A DNA stretch of 64,000 bases. It comes from JADLCX01 sp964630785. GTDB lineage: Bacteria; Planctomycetota; Phycisphaerae; Phycisphaerales; UBA1924. The notes below the pieces were generated by a model. It searched no databases, was not told the DNA's origin, and saw only the letters and a list, made by a program, of their open reading frames with translations. The position numbers and the translations under genes are program-made. This document shows, piece after piece, positions 54,816 to 63,150 of the stretch (positions are counted from its first letter, which is position 1; the number at the start of each line of letters is the position of its first letter). Location: NCBI GenBank assembly GCA_964630785.1, contig CAZVZG010000006.1:113105-177104 (forward strand), given 5' to 3'.

Positions 54816-56246
54816 CTAGATGCTCCGCAGTTTGTTCCGCCCGTTGAACGCCGCGACTTTGTAGCACTCGGCCAGCGTCGGGTAGTTGAAGACGGTGTTC
54901 ACGAAATAGTCTACCGTGCCCTTGAAGGCCATGACGGCCTGGCCGATGTGGATGAGCTCGGTGGCCTGTGAGCCCAGGATGTGGACGCCCAGCAGAGCCC
55001 CGCTCTCCTGGTGGATCAGCATCTTGAGCATGCCGATCTCGTCACCCAGGAGCTGGCCGCGACCGGTTTCCTTGTACTGGGCGATCCCTGCTTCGTAGGG
55101 GATGCCCGACTGGGTCAGACGCTCCTCGGTCCAGCCGACCATCGAGATCTCGGGGATGGAATAAATGCCGTAGGGGAAGAGCTCCGGCACGCTCTCGGTC
55201 TGGACGCCGAACATGTGGCACGCCGCGAGCCGGCCCTGTTCCATGCTGGTGCTCGCCAGGGCTGGAAACCCGATCACGTCGCCGACGGCGTAGATGTTCT
55301 TGACCTCGGTCTGGTAGTTAGGGGTCACCTTGATGCGTCCGCGATCGTCGCTGGTGAGCCCAGCGTTTTCGAGGCTCAACCGGTCGGTCGCGCCTTGTCG
55401 GCCTACGCAGTACATCAGGCAGTCGGCACGGATGGTCTTGCCGCTTTCGAGCGTGGCCTCGACCAGCTCGCCGCCGCCGTTTCCGGCCGGTCGGGGCCCG
55501 GGCGGGGGTTCGGCGAGCCGGATGCTGACGACCTTCTCGCCCAGCCGCAGAGTGACGCCGGTCTGCCGGAGGTGGTACTGGAGCGCCTCACACACCTCGC
55601 GATCGAGGAAGTCGAGCAGCCTGTCGCGCCCCTCGATGAGCGTCACGCGCACGCCGATCGCCGCCAGCATGCTGGCGTACTCGGTGCCGATCACGCCGCC
55701 GCCGACCACGATCATCGACTGCGGCAGGTACGGCAGTTTGAGGATCTCGTCGCTGGTGATGATCCGGTTCTGGTCGAACGGGATGTTCGAGGGCCGGGCG
55801 GGCGAGGTCCCCGTCGCGATGCAGACGAACTCGGCGCCGACGGTCTCGATACCGGTCCCCGTTTCGACGATCACCGTGTCCGGCCCGGCCATGGCGCCCG
55901 TGCCCTGGATGACGTCGATCCCGTTGGAGTTGAAGTGTTTGCGGACGACGTCGATCTCGGCGCGGATGACGCGCTGGCAACTGGCCGTGAGCGTCGAGAG
56001 CTGCGTGTTGCGGTCGATGCCCGGCCCACCGCCGCCGATTCCCTCGAGAGCCCGCTGGGTCGCCTTCAGGTCCAGCACCGCCTCTCGGAGGGCCTTGCTG
56101 GGGATGGTGCCGGTGTTGATCGCGACCCCTCCGACGAACTGCATCTTCTCGATGACGCAGGCCTTCTTGCCGAGCTTGGCGGCCTGGATGGCCGCCTTCT
56201 GCCCCCCGGGGCCGGATCCGATCACGCACAGGTCGTAGTGCCTCAT
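54816..56246 (-). CDS. sthA: Soluble NAD(P)+ transhydrogenase
   Basis: The 476-residue flavoprotein has the FAD motif G-S-G-P-G-G-Q-K-A-A (residues 10-20) and a second dinucleotide motif V-V-G-G-G-V-I-G-T-E-Y-A near residue 178. V-G-G-V-A-I-N-T-G-T-I-P-S-K-A-L-R replaces the redox-active C-x4-C of lipoamide dehydrogenases, as in SthA. It balances NADH and NADPH in the cytoplasm. Confidence 0.92.
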   Translation of the reverse strand: MRHYDLCVIGSGPGGQKAAIQAAKLGKKACVIEKMQFVGGVAINTGTIPSKALREAVLDLKATQRALEGIGGGGPGIDRNTQLSTLTASCQRVIRAEIDVVRKHFNSNGIDVIQGTGAMAGPDTVIVETGTGIETVGAEFVCIATGTSPARPSNIPFDQNRIITSDEILKLPYLPQSMIVVGGGVIGTEYASMLAAIGVRVTLIEGRDRLLDFLDREVCEALQYHLRQTGVTLRLGEKVVSIRLAEPPPGPRPAGNGGGELVEATLESGKTIRADCLMYCVGRQGATDRLSLENAGLTSDDRGRIKVTPNYQTEVKNIYAVGDVIGFPALASTSMEQGRLAACHMFGVQTESVPELFPYGIYSIPEISMVGWTEERLTQSGIPYEAGIAQYKETGRGQLLGDEIGMLKMLIHQESGALLGVHILGSQATELIHIGQAVMAFKGTVDYFVNTVFNYPTLAECYKVAAFNGRNKLRSI

Positions 56247-56318
56247 GGTTCTCAGTTTATCGGCCCGCGGGGAGGGGGATGCGCGGGGAATTGTCGTTCC
56301 GGCGCGGCCCGACGGGCA

Positions 56319-57464
56319 TTACCGCGGGCCGGCCTTGATTCGCCCGACCAGCCCCTGGCTCTTGACCTCGACGCCCTTGAGCACACTGGCCAGGGCGTCG
56401 CGGTTCGGGGCGTAGTCCATGGCCGTCTGGGTGGTGATCCAGTCCTTCTTCACCATCTCAGCGAGGGCGTGTGTGAAACTCTGCATCCCCTCCTCGCACC
56501 GGCTGATCACGCCCGGCAGGTCGCTGTCGTCGCCGTCGCGGATCTTCTGGCGGACGGTCGGGTTGCCCAGCAGCACCTCGCACGCCGGCACTACGCCAAC
56601 TTCGAAGTTATCCACCGCCGGCAGCAGCCGCTGAGCGCACACCGCGCGCAGGGTGTTGCTCAGAGAGTGGCGGAGAAACCCGTGCTCGTGGCTGGGGAAA
56701 AACTCCAGAATGCGGCTGAACGCCTGCATCGTGTCGGCCGTGTGCATCGAGCCGAAGACCAGGTGGCCGGTCTCGGCCGCCTGGATCGCAGCCAGCACCG
56801 TGTCGTGGTCGCGCATCTCGCCGATGAACACCACGTCTGGATCCTCGCGCACGATGTACCGCAGCGCGGTGGGGTAGCCGTCCACGTCGATGCCGATCTC
56901 TCGCTGGCTGATGATCGACTTCTTGGGGATGAAGCGGTACTCGACCGGGTCCTCGACGGTGATGATGTTCTCGCTGCGGGTCGCGTTGATGTGCTCGATC
57001 ATTGCCGCGAGCGTCGAACTCTTGCCCGAGCCGGTGACCCCCACCACGAGCACCAGCCCCTCCATCGTGCGCTCGACAAGCTCGCCGTAGACAGCCGGAA
57101 GATGCAGGTTGTTGTAGTCGGGGATCTCGGCCTTCACGCGCCGAATGGCCGCATGGGTGTGGCCGCCGGCGCGGTACATGTTGACGCGAAACCGCTCGCC
57201 GTCCTTGAGGTGGGTGGCGAAGTCGAGGTTGCCGCTGGACTCGAACCGAGCCTTGAGCGACTCGGGCACGATGGGATCGAGCAGGTGGTCCGCCTCGTCC
57301 TCGGAGATGGCCTCGCCCTGCACCGGGCGCAGGTTGCTGTTGATCCGGTACGTCGGTGGGACGCCGACCTTGATGTGCAGGTCGCTCGCCTCCAGACGCT
57401 TCATCGCGCCCAGCAGTCGGTGGATGGACAGGACCGGCGACGGCGCGGACGGTGCGGATTCCAT
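56319..57464 (-). CDS. pilT: Type IV pilus retraction ATPase PilT
   Basis: The ATG at 57464 gives 381 residues. It has Walker A G-V-T-G-S-G-K-S-S (near residue 140), D-V-V-F-I-G-E-M-R-D and the His box G-S-M-H-T-A-D-T. The N-terminal part has S-D-L-H-I-K-V-G-V-P-P, the PilT PAS-like domain. PilT powers pilus retraction in twitching. Other pilus assembly genes are not in the window. Confidence 0.93.
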   Translation of the reverse strand: MESAPSAPSPVLSIHRLLGAMKRLEASDLHIKVGVPPTYRINSNLRPVQGEAISEDEADHLLDPIVPESLKARFESSGNLDFATHLKDGERFRVNMYRAGGHTHAAIRRVKAEIPDYNNLHLPAVYGELVERTMEGLVLVVGVTGSGKSSTLAAMIEHINATRSENIITVEDPVEYRFIPKKSIISQREIGIDVDGYPTALRYIVREDPDVVFIGEMRDHDTVLAAIQAAETGHLVFGSMHTADTMQAFSRILEFFPSHEHGFLRHSLSNTLRAVCAQRLLPAVDNFEVGVVPACEVLLGNPTVRQKIRDGDDSDLPGVISRCEEGMQSFTHALAEMVKKDWITTQTAMDYAPNRDALASVLKGVEVKSQGLVGRIKAGPR

Positions 57465-57589
57465 GCGGGGCTCCCGGCAGAACGCTGGGGACAGGACGCT
57501 GGCCACCGATCCCCACCCCGATCGCCTCCACGTTGAACAGTCTACCCCACGGGCCTTGCGGGTGCGCAAGCTCCCGAAACTTTGGGCGT

Positions 57590-58195
57590 TTATCGCGTTT
57601 CGGGCGGCCCGACAACCACGCTCCGGCGCAGCGGCGGGCGGTAGGTCGCCATGCGCTCCAGCAGCCGATCTGGATCGGATTCCACCACGAGGGCCTCGCG
57701 CGGATCGATGCGGAGAAACCGCTCGGCCTCGGCGTGGTCGAGAAAGTCCATCAACTTGTCGTAGTAGCCCTCGGTGTTGAGCAGCCCGATGGGGTGGTCG
57801 TGGATCGCCAGTTGCGACCAGCACACGACCTCGAACAGCTCGTCCAACGTGCCCACGCCACCGGGAAGAGCGATGAAGCCGCGGGCCAGGTCGGCCATCG
57901 CCTTCTTGCGCTCGTGCAGCGTGTCCACCACGCGCAGGTCGGGGATGCCGTTGTGGGCGATCTCGCGCCGGACGAGCTCGTGCGTGATGATGCCGATGAT
58001 GCTCGCCCGCGGATCGGCCTCCAGCAGTGAGTCGGCGACCTCGCCCATCAGTCCGACCTTGCCGCCGCCGTACACGAGCCCGATGTGCCGAGCGGCCATC
58101 GAGCGCCCCAGCGCACGTGCGGACTCGCGGTACGCCGGGCGGGCCCCGTGGGCGGCGCCGCAATAGACGGCGATCGGAGACAGGGGATGAGACAT
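57590..58195 (-). CDS. LOG-family phosphoribohydrolase
   Basis: ATG at 58195, 201 residues. The family motif P-G-G-V-G-T-L-D-E-L lies near residue 109, with Y-G-G-G-K-V-G-L-M-G near residue 43. LOG proteins release cytokinin bases from nucleotide precursors and are often mislabelled lysine decarboxylases; the bacterial substrate is unclear. Confidence 0.88.
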   Translation of the reverse strand: MSHPLSPIAVYCGAAHGARPAYRESARALGRSMAARHIGLVYGGGKVGLMGEVADSLLEADPRASIIGIITHELVRREIAHNGIPDLRVVDTLHERKKAMADLARGFIALPGGVGTLDELFEVVCWSQLAIHDHPIGLLNTEGYYDKLMDFLDHAEAERFLRIDPREALVVESDPDRLLERMATYRPPLRRSVVVGPPETR

Positions 58196-58331
58196 GGGCG
58201 AGGGTATGGGCGACACAAACGCCAGACCCGGCACGCCGTACGCGATGGTGGTGCGACACCCAAACCTATACTGTGGCGATCTTCATCGGGCCGGTTCGGA
58301 TCGATCGGCCCACCGCGCCCAGGAGGTTTCG

Positions 58332-58574
58332 ATGGCTCGCCGACGCCGCTACCCCAACCTGCTCGACCGCATCACCGTGAGCCCGAAGCAGTGCGGTGGG
58401 CGACCCTGTGTTCGCGGCATGCGCGTCCGCGTGACGGACGTGCTGGAATACCTGGCCAACGGTCTGACCCCTGAGCAGATCGTGGCGGAACTTCCGTTTC
58501 TGGAGCAGGCCGACATCCAAGCCTGCTTGCTCTACGCCTCGCTCCCTCTCCAGCATCCCCTGTTGGTGGCTTGA
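58332..58574 (+). CDS. DUF433 protein (antitoxin-like)
   Basis: ATG at 58332 with AGGAGG before it, 80 residues. The pattern R-I-T-V-S-P-K-Q-C-G-G-R-P-C-V-R-G-M-R-V-R-V and L-A-N-G-L-T-P-E-Q-I is the DUF433 helix-turn-helix core. Such proteins are often antitoxins paired with a DUF5615-type toxin, but no partner follows; a convergent permease overlaps its last 43 bases. Confidence 0.85.
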   Translation: MARRRRYPNLLDRITVSPKQCGGRPCVRGMRVRVTDVLEYLANGLTPEQIVAELPFLEQADIQACLLYASLPLQHPLLVA

Positions 58575-60184
58575 GGGTGACGCGAACCTGGTTCGCCGGA
58601 TTCCCCGCGAAGGGCCGCCGGCGACGACTGCGTTACGCGTTCACCGCCCGCGCCCCCCTCGCGCGTCACCCACATCCAGAAGTAGTACATCGGGAACCCG
58701 AACGACAGCACCAGGAGCCACGGCAGCGTTTCCCACGGGTTGCCGACGACCGCGAGCGCGGTCATCGCCAGAGCGCTGAGCACGAACAGCATCGGCACCA
58801 CGGGATAGCCCGGGCAGCGGAACGGCGGCCCCACGGGCGCGGGCGGGACGGACACCGCGCCGCACTCCGGGCAGGCGTGGCCCGCGGGCAACCCGGAGAG
58901 GTCGTATCCGCAGGCCGCGAAGACGGGTCGGGGCGGCGCCACGGGCGCTCGCCGCTCGTGCCGACGGATCAGGATGAGGGCCACGCCCGCGAGCCCGTAG
59001 AAGATCCACATCGTGAACACGAACCCGCTGGCCAGGCTCTCGAACGTCCTGAGCGTCCACACCGCGGCGATCGACAGGGCGCACTGCACCCACAGCGCCA
59101 CCGCCGGGGTCTGATACTTCGCGTGGATCTTGCCGAGCGAGCGGAACAGCAGGCCGTCGCGGGCCTGGGCGAACGTGACCCGAGCGCCCGTGATGATCGA
59201 CGCGTGGCTCGATCCCAGCGTGCTCACAACCACAAGAGCGGTCACGACGAGCGCGCCCGATTCGCCCATCATCCGCCCGGCAACCACCGGCGCGACCGTG
59301 TTGGTCGCGGCCATGTCGCGCATGGGGAGCATCCACATGAACACCGCGTTGACCGCGAGATAGAGCGTGGTGACGGCCGCGACGCCGGCGATGAAGATGA
59401 GCGGCAGCGTTCGCCGCGGGTTGCGGACCTCGCCGGCGATCGAGCCTACATCGGCCCACCCGTCGTACGTCCACAGGATCGCCCCGAGGGTGAGGCCGAG
59501 CGCGGTGATGAACGGGACATCGACGGGCACGGGCTCAAGGTTCGAGGCGGAGCCCTTGCGCAGGGCGAGGGCCACAAAGGCAATCAGCGCGAGCGCCCCG
59601 AACTTGATCGTCGTGAGCACGCCCGCCAGCCCCGTCCCGATCCTCACCCCGGGCACGTTGATCCCGGTGAAGAACAGCAGCAACGCCGTCGTGAGGGCCA
59701 GTTTCGGCGCCTCGGGCACGGGGTCGGCATAGCCGATGAGCTTGAGGATGTGCTCGGCCCCCGGCACCATGATCCCCGCGGCCGCGAACGGCTTGGTGAT
59801 GAGCATGTACGTCCAGCCGAACGTGAACGCCAGCGGCCGGCCCGCCCGCCCGAACCCCTCGCGAAGGAACACGTACAGCCCGCCCGATCGCGGGTAACGC
59901 GTCGTAAGCTCGGCGTAGGTCAGGCCGCCGAACAGGGCGAGCACGCCGCCCACGAGCCAGAGCCCCAGGATCATCCCGGGCCGACCGATGTTCTTGGCCG
60001 CGACCGTCGGCGTATTGAAGATCCCCGAGCCGATGATCACGCCGATCATCACCGCGACCGCGCCGCCAAAGCCGATGCGACGGGGGAGGTCGGCGCGGAC
60101 GAGCGGGTGGGCGCTCGGGACAGCGACCGGGGTTGGGCTGGCGGGGGTGCTCACACGCGACAGACTACCGGAAAACCCCGGCAC
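58532..60184 (-). CDS. APC-family amino acid permease with zinc-ribbon-like loop
   Basis: The 550-residue protein (GTG start) has about 12 transmembrane helices. Its first helix has G-V-I-I-G-S-G-I-F-N-T-P, the APC/LAT motif. An unusual loop near residues 420-440 reads A-C-G-Y-D-L-S-G-L-P-A-G-H-A-C-P-E-C-G, similar to the CxxCGYDL...CPECG ribbon of planctomycete proteins, but the first cysteine is missing. The substrate is unknown. The gene begins 4 bases after the zinc-ribbon membrane gene, so they form one transcript. The start is uncertain: a GTG at 60154 is an alternative. Confidence 0.85.
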   Translation of the reverse strand: MPGFSGSLSRVSTPASPTPVAVPSAHPLVRADLPRRIGFGGAVAVMIGVIIGSGIFNTPTVAAKNIGRPGMILGLWLVGGVLALFGGLTYAELTTRYPRSGGLYVFLREGFGRAGRPLAFTFGWTYMLITKPFAAAGIMVPGAEHILKLIGYADPVPEAPKLALTTALLLFFTGINVPGVRIGTGLAGVLTTIKFGALALIAFVALALRKGSASNLEPVPVDVPFITALGLTLGAILWTYDGWADVGSIAGEVRNPRRTLPLIFIAGVAAVTTLYLAVNAVFMWMLPMRDMAATNTVAPVVAGRMMGESGALVVTALVVVSTLGSSHASIITGARVTFAQARDGLLFRSLGKIHAKYQTPAVALWVQCALSIAAVWTLRTFESLASGFVFTMWIFYGLAGVALILIRRHERRAPVAPPRPVFAACGYDLSGLPAGHACPECGAVSVPPAPVGPPFRCPGYPVVPMLFVLSALAMTALAVVGNPWETLPWLLVLSFGFPMYYFWMWVTREGGAGGERVTQSSPAALRGESGEPGSRHPQATNRGCWRGSEA

Positions 60185-60188
60185 GCCG

Positions 60189-62189
60189 TCACGGCGCGGG
60201 CGGCTCGTTGATCACGATGTCGGAGGGCCCGACCGTCAGGTCCTTGGACTTCTTACGGCTCTCTTCGCCCGACACGCCGCCATCGTCTTGCCCATCGACG
60301 CCCACGCTGTAGAGCAGGTACGCGCGGCCGTGTGCGTCAGGCTCGGGCAAGACCCTGTAAACGAACGGCCGGCCGGAATACGGGTCGAGCGGAACTCGGT
60401 CGAGGTACCCGGGCACAAGTTCGGGGATCGTGGCCGGGGGACGACCGTTGGCGGCGCGGTACCGCTCGATGGCGAGATGGAGGGAGACGCCGCGGCGCTG
60501 GAGCTCGAACTGATCGCGACTCGCGATGGCACGGTCGAGGCCGGGCATGATCAAGTCGAGGAGAATGAGCGAGCCGAAGGCCGGGCCGGATGAGACCGAG
60601 CGTGCGGCGGGGTCCACGATCACCCGTTGTTTCGCCGATTTGAGGGCCTGGTTGTACGCGGCCAAGTTCTCCGTGAACGAGCCGAGCCGGCCCCCGGCGC
60701 CGATGCTCGACATGTCGAACGCACTCGTCAAACCCGATGAGAACCGGCCGAAACGGATGCGGTTGGGATCGCTATAGACCCAAGCGATCGTGTCCACGCC
60801 CATCAGTCGCTCGCCCTCGAAGTGGTAATCCGCAGTCACCGACCGGCGTTGTCGTCGCATCGCCGAGGCGATCCCGTCGAGCCAACTGGCGGGGGGAGGA
60901 TTGCCGAGTGCATCCTCGACCTGGGTGAGCATGAGCGCATCGATGGCGTTGGCGACCAGCCCATCGATGAGGAAGGGTTGTTGAGAAGCCACTCGCCCGA
61001 GGGCCAGCCCCTGCTCGAACGCCTCGAGGTAGGCCTGGCGATCGCCGCGCTCGCGGGCGACCGCCATGCGGGCGGCGCAGATGCGGGCGAGCGAGCGCAT
61101 CGTGCCCAGATAGGGCAAGTCCAACCCGATGGGCGGAGCATCGGGCGCGAGGTCGATCGGCGCCACCGCCCGCCGACAGGCCGGGACCTCGGCGAGCGTC
61201 CCGTACAGGCCCGCGGCCTTGTACTCATCGACCATGCGGCGGGCGAGGGCTTCGCAAGCCGCGTCGAACTCGGGATCGGACGACGGCCGTCGCGGTCGCG
61301 ACAGCCTGCGCCGCGCGGCCAGCAGCCCAAAGTCCGGCGAGATGGGTCTGCCCCGCTCCGACGTCACCTGATTGGAACTCCACACCGCGGCGTCGGCATC
61401 GCCGCGGATGTTCTCGGCACGGGCGATGAGGTCGAAAGCATCGACGGCGCCTGGAGCGTCGGCGCCCGGGGGCTGATGGTCAAGAACGTACTTGCGGAGC
61501 CCCTCCACGCCGATGCGCGCGGACTTGGCGGCCCTTACCTCGGCGCGGACCCGCAGTTCGTTGCCGCCCAGGCCGATGAGCACCAACAACACCACCCCCA
61601 CCGTTCCCCAGAGCACCAACCGCTTGACCGTTCGCTTGCGCCGCGGCGTCCAGAAGGGATGACCGAGCTCGACGTGGCCCCCCTCGGGCTGAAACCGCAG
61701 GCGCCCGGACTCATCGGTCGTCAGCTCGCCGAGCGAGGGATCGACGGTGTTCACCGCGCCACATTCCGGGCAGCTCACGGTGCTGGCCGGGCTGACGGCC
61801 AGCCCAACGAGCGAATACCAGCAACTCTGGCACACGCCGCGGATGCGGAGGATGAGGCGGACGCGTCGGCCGAGCAGGCGGTCGCGGAGGAAGATTGCCG
61901 ACATCGGCCCCAGGGCCAGGGCCAATACCATCACGCCGATCACCGCATAGAACCGGAGGCCGGACGCTGTCGGCAGATCAAACTCGGGAAGCACCGAGGA
62001 GGTGATCGCCGCGACGAGAAGCACCCCGCCGATCGAGATGACCGCGCCCACCAGCCAGATCGCGACGATCCTCGTCACACGGCGGAGCCAGCTCCCGCGC
62101 GCGGCACGCAGGAAGCGGGCGCACTGCTCTTCGCTGTAGCGATCGAGCTCGGGGAACGCGAGGTGGATCTGGCGGGTGATGAGGCGCAT
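60189..62189 (-). CDS. Zinc-ribbon membrane protein with pseudopilin-like C-terminus
   Basis: The 666-residue protein has two or more N-terminal hydrophobic helices, then a C-Q-S-C-W-Y-S-L-V-G-L ... C-P-E-C-G zinc ribbon near residues 120-145, another transmembrane segment near residue 195, and a long soluble part. The end has I-E-R-Y-R-A-A-N-G-R-P-P, D-P-Y-S-G-R-P-F-V-Y and L-L-Y-S-V-G-V-D-G-Q-D-D-G-G, as in GspG-type pseudopilin tails. The function is unknown. A truncated relative lies just upstream. Confidence 0.8.
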   Translation of the reverse strand: MRLITRQIHLAFPELDRYSEEQCARFLRAARGSWLRRVTRIVAIWLVGAVISIGGVLLVAAITSSVLPEFDLPTASGLRFYAVIGVMVLALALGPMSAIFLRDRLLGRRVRLILRIRGVCQSCWYSLVGLAVSPASTVSCPECGAVNTVDPSLGELTTDESGRLRFQPEGGHVELGHPFWTPRRKRTVKRLVLWGTVGVVLLVLIGLGGNELRVRAEVRAAKSARIGVEGLRKYVLDHQPPGADAPGAVDAFDLIARAENIRGDADAAVWSSNQVTSERGRPISPDFGLLAARRRLSRPRRPSSDPEFDAACEALARRMVDEYKAAGLYGTLAEVPACRRAVAPIDLAPDAPPIGLDLPYLGTMRSLARICAARMAVARERGDRQAYLEAFEQGLALGRVASQQPFLIDGLVANAIDALMLTQVEDALGNPPPASWLDGIASAMRRQRRSVTADYHFEGERLMGVDTIAWVYSDPNRIRFGRFSSGLTSAFDMSSIGAGGRLGSFTENLAAYNQALKSAKQRVIVDPAARSVSSGPAFGSLILLDLIMPGLDRAIASRDQFELQRRGVSLHLAIERYRAANGRPPATIPELVPGYLDRVPLDPYSGRPFVYRVLPEPDAHGRAYLLYSVGVDGQDDGGVSGEESRKKSKDLTVGPSDIVINEPPAP

Positions 62190-62278
62190 GGAAACTCTGC
62201 CCTATCGCAAAGCTCGGACATACCGGCGCTGGTGGACGATGGTTCCGGCTCTCGGTCGGCGAATGGTTTCGCGGCCCA

Positions 62279-62797
62279 TCAACGCTCCGCACGCGCGCGG
62301 CTGATGAGGGCGTCGAAACCCGTCTCGAATTCACTATCGAACAAGCGGAAGTCCTTGGCGCGGGTCTTTGGAGCGTTGCCGCCATCATCCACCCGGTCAC
62401 GCCCGAATGAATACAGCAGATAGGGACGATGAAAGGGATCGGACGCTTGATCGACTCGGATGTAGCCGAACGGCTCTCCGGTGAGGGGATCGACGATGTC
62501 GGCGCCCGCCAGCTCGCTCAAGGCGGCCGGAAACTCGCCGTGACGGGCGTGAAAGTAGGCCAATCGGAGCATGACGTCGATCCCGGCCGCGTACGTACGG
62601 TTCACATCGACCGCACTGACGTACTTTGAGAATGGTGGAGCCAACACGTCGACCACCCTGTTTCCCGTCATGGCGTCGTCGTTCGAGAACAACTCGGCTT
62701 CGTCGCTGCGCTTGAATGCCGGCTCGTCGATCGCCGCGTAGCAGTCGAACAGTTGGTTGACAAGAGCTTCGGATTCCGACTTTGAGGGAAAGAGCAT
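62279..62797 (-). pseudogene. 5'-truncated relative of the 60189-62189 gene, cut by the IS3 element
   Basis: The open frame keeps only 172 residues, matching the C-terminal part of its neighbour: R-L-A-Y-F-H-A-R-H-G-E-F-P, D-P-L-T-G-E-P-F-G-Y-I and Y-L-L-Y-S-F-G-R-D-R-V-D-D-G-G. The N-terminal membrane and zinc-ribbon part is missing. Its first ATG (62795-62797) overlaps the first base of the IS end (62797), so the upstream part was lost or displaced. It may still be translated, but as a fragment. Confidence 0.65.
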
Positions 62798-62871
62798 GAC
62801 CTGCCCGTGAAAACCTGATCCAGTCCGGATGAGAGTCTTTGGGGTACAAAGTACCCGGGAGGCTCTTGACG

Positions 62872-63150
62872 ATGAAGCGTAAACGGCACGGGACGGAGGA
62901 GATCATCCGGAAGCTCCGCGAGGCGGAGGTTCTGGAGGGCCAGGGTCAGACGATCGGGCAGGTCTGCCAGAAGCTGGAGATCAGCGAGCAGACGCTGCAC
63001 CGCTGGCGGAAGAAGTTCCGCGGCATGGGCGACGACCACATCCGGCGGCTCAAGGAGCTGGAGGAGGAGAACCGTCGCCTGAAGAAGGCGGTGGCGGACC
63101 TGGTCTTGGACAAGCAGATCATCGAGGAGGTGATGCGGGGAAAAGACTGA
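62872..63150 (+). CDS. IS3-family OrfA (helix-turn-helix protein)
   Basis: ATG 62872 gives 92 residues, M-K-R-K-R-H-G-T-E-E-I. It has a helix-turn-helix around I-G-Q-V-C-Q-K-L-E-I-S-E-Q-T-L-H-R-W and a leucine zipper (R-R-L-K-E-L-E-E-E-N-R-R-L-K-K). It is the DNA-binding part of the transposase. The stop is preceded by the heptamer GGGAAAA. Confidence 0.92.
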   Translation: MKRKRHGTEEIIRKLREAEVLEGQGQTIGQVCQKLEISEQTLHRWRKKFRGMGDDHIRRLKELEEENRRLKKAVADLVLDKQIIEEVMRGKD

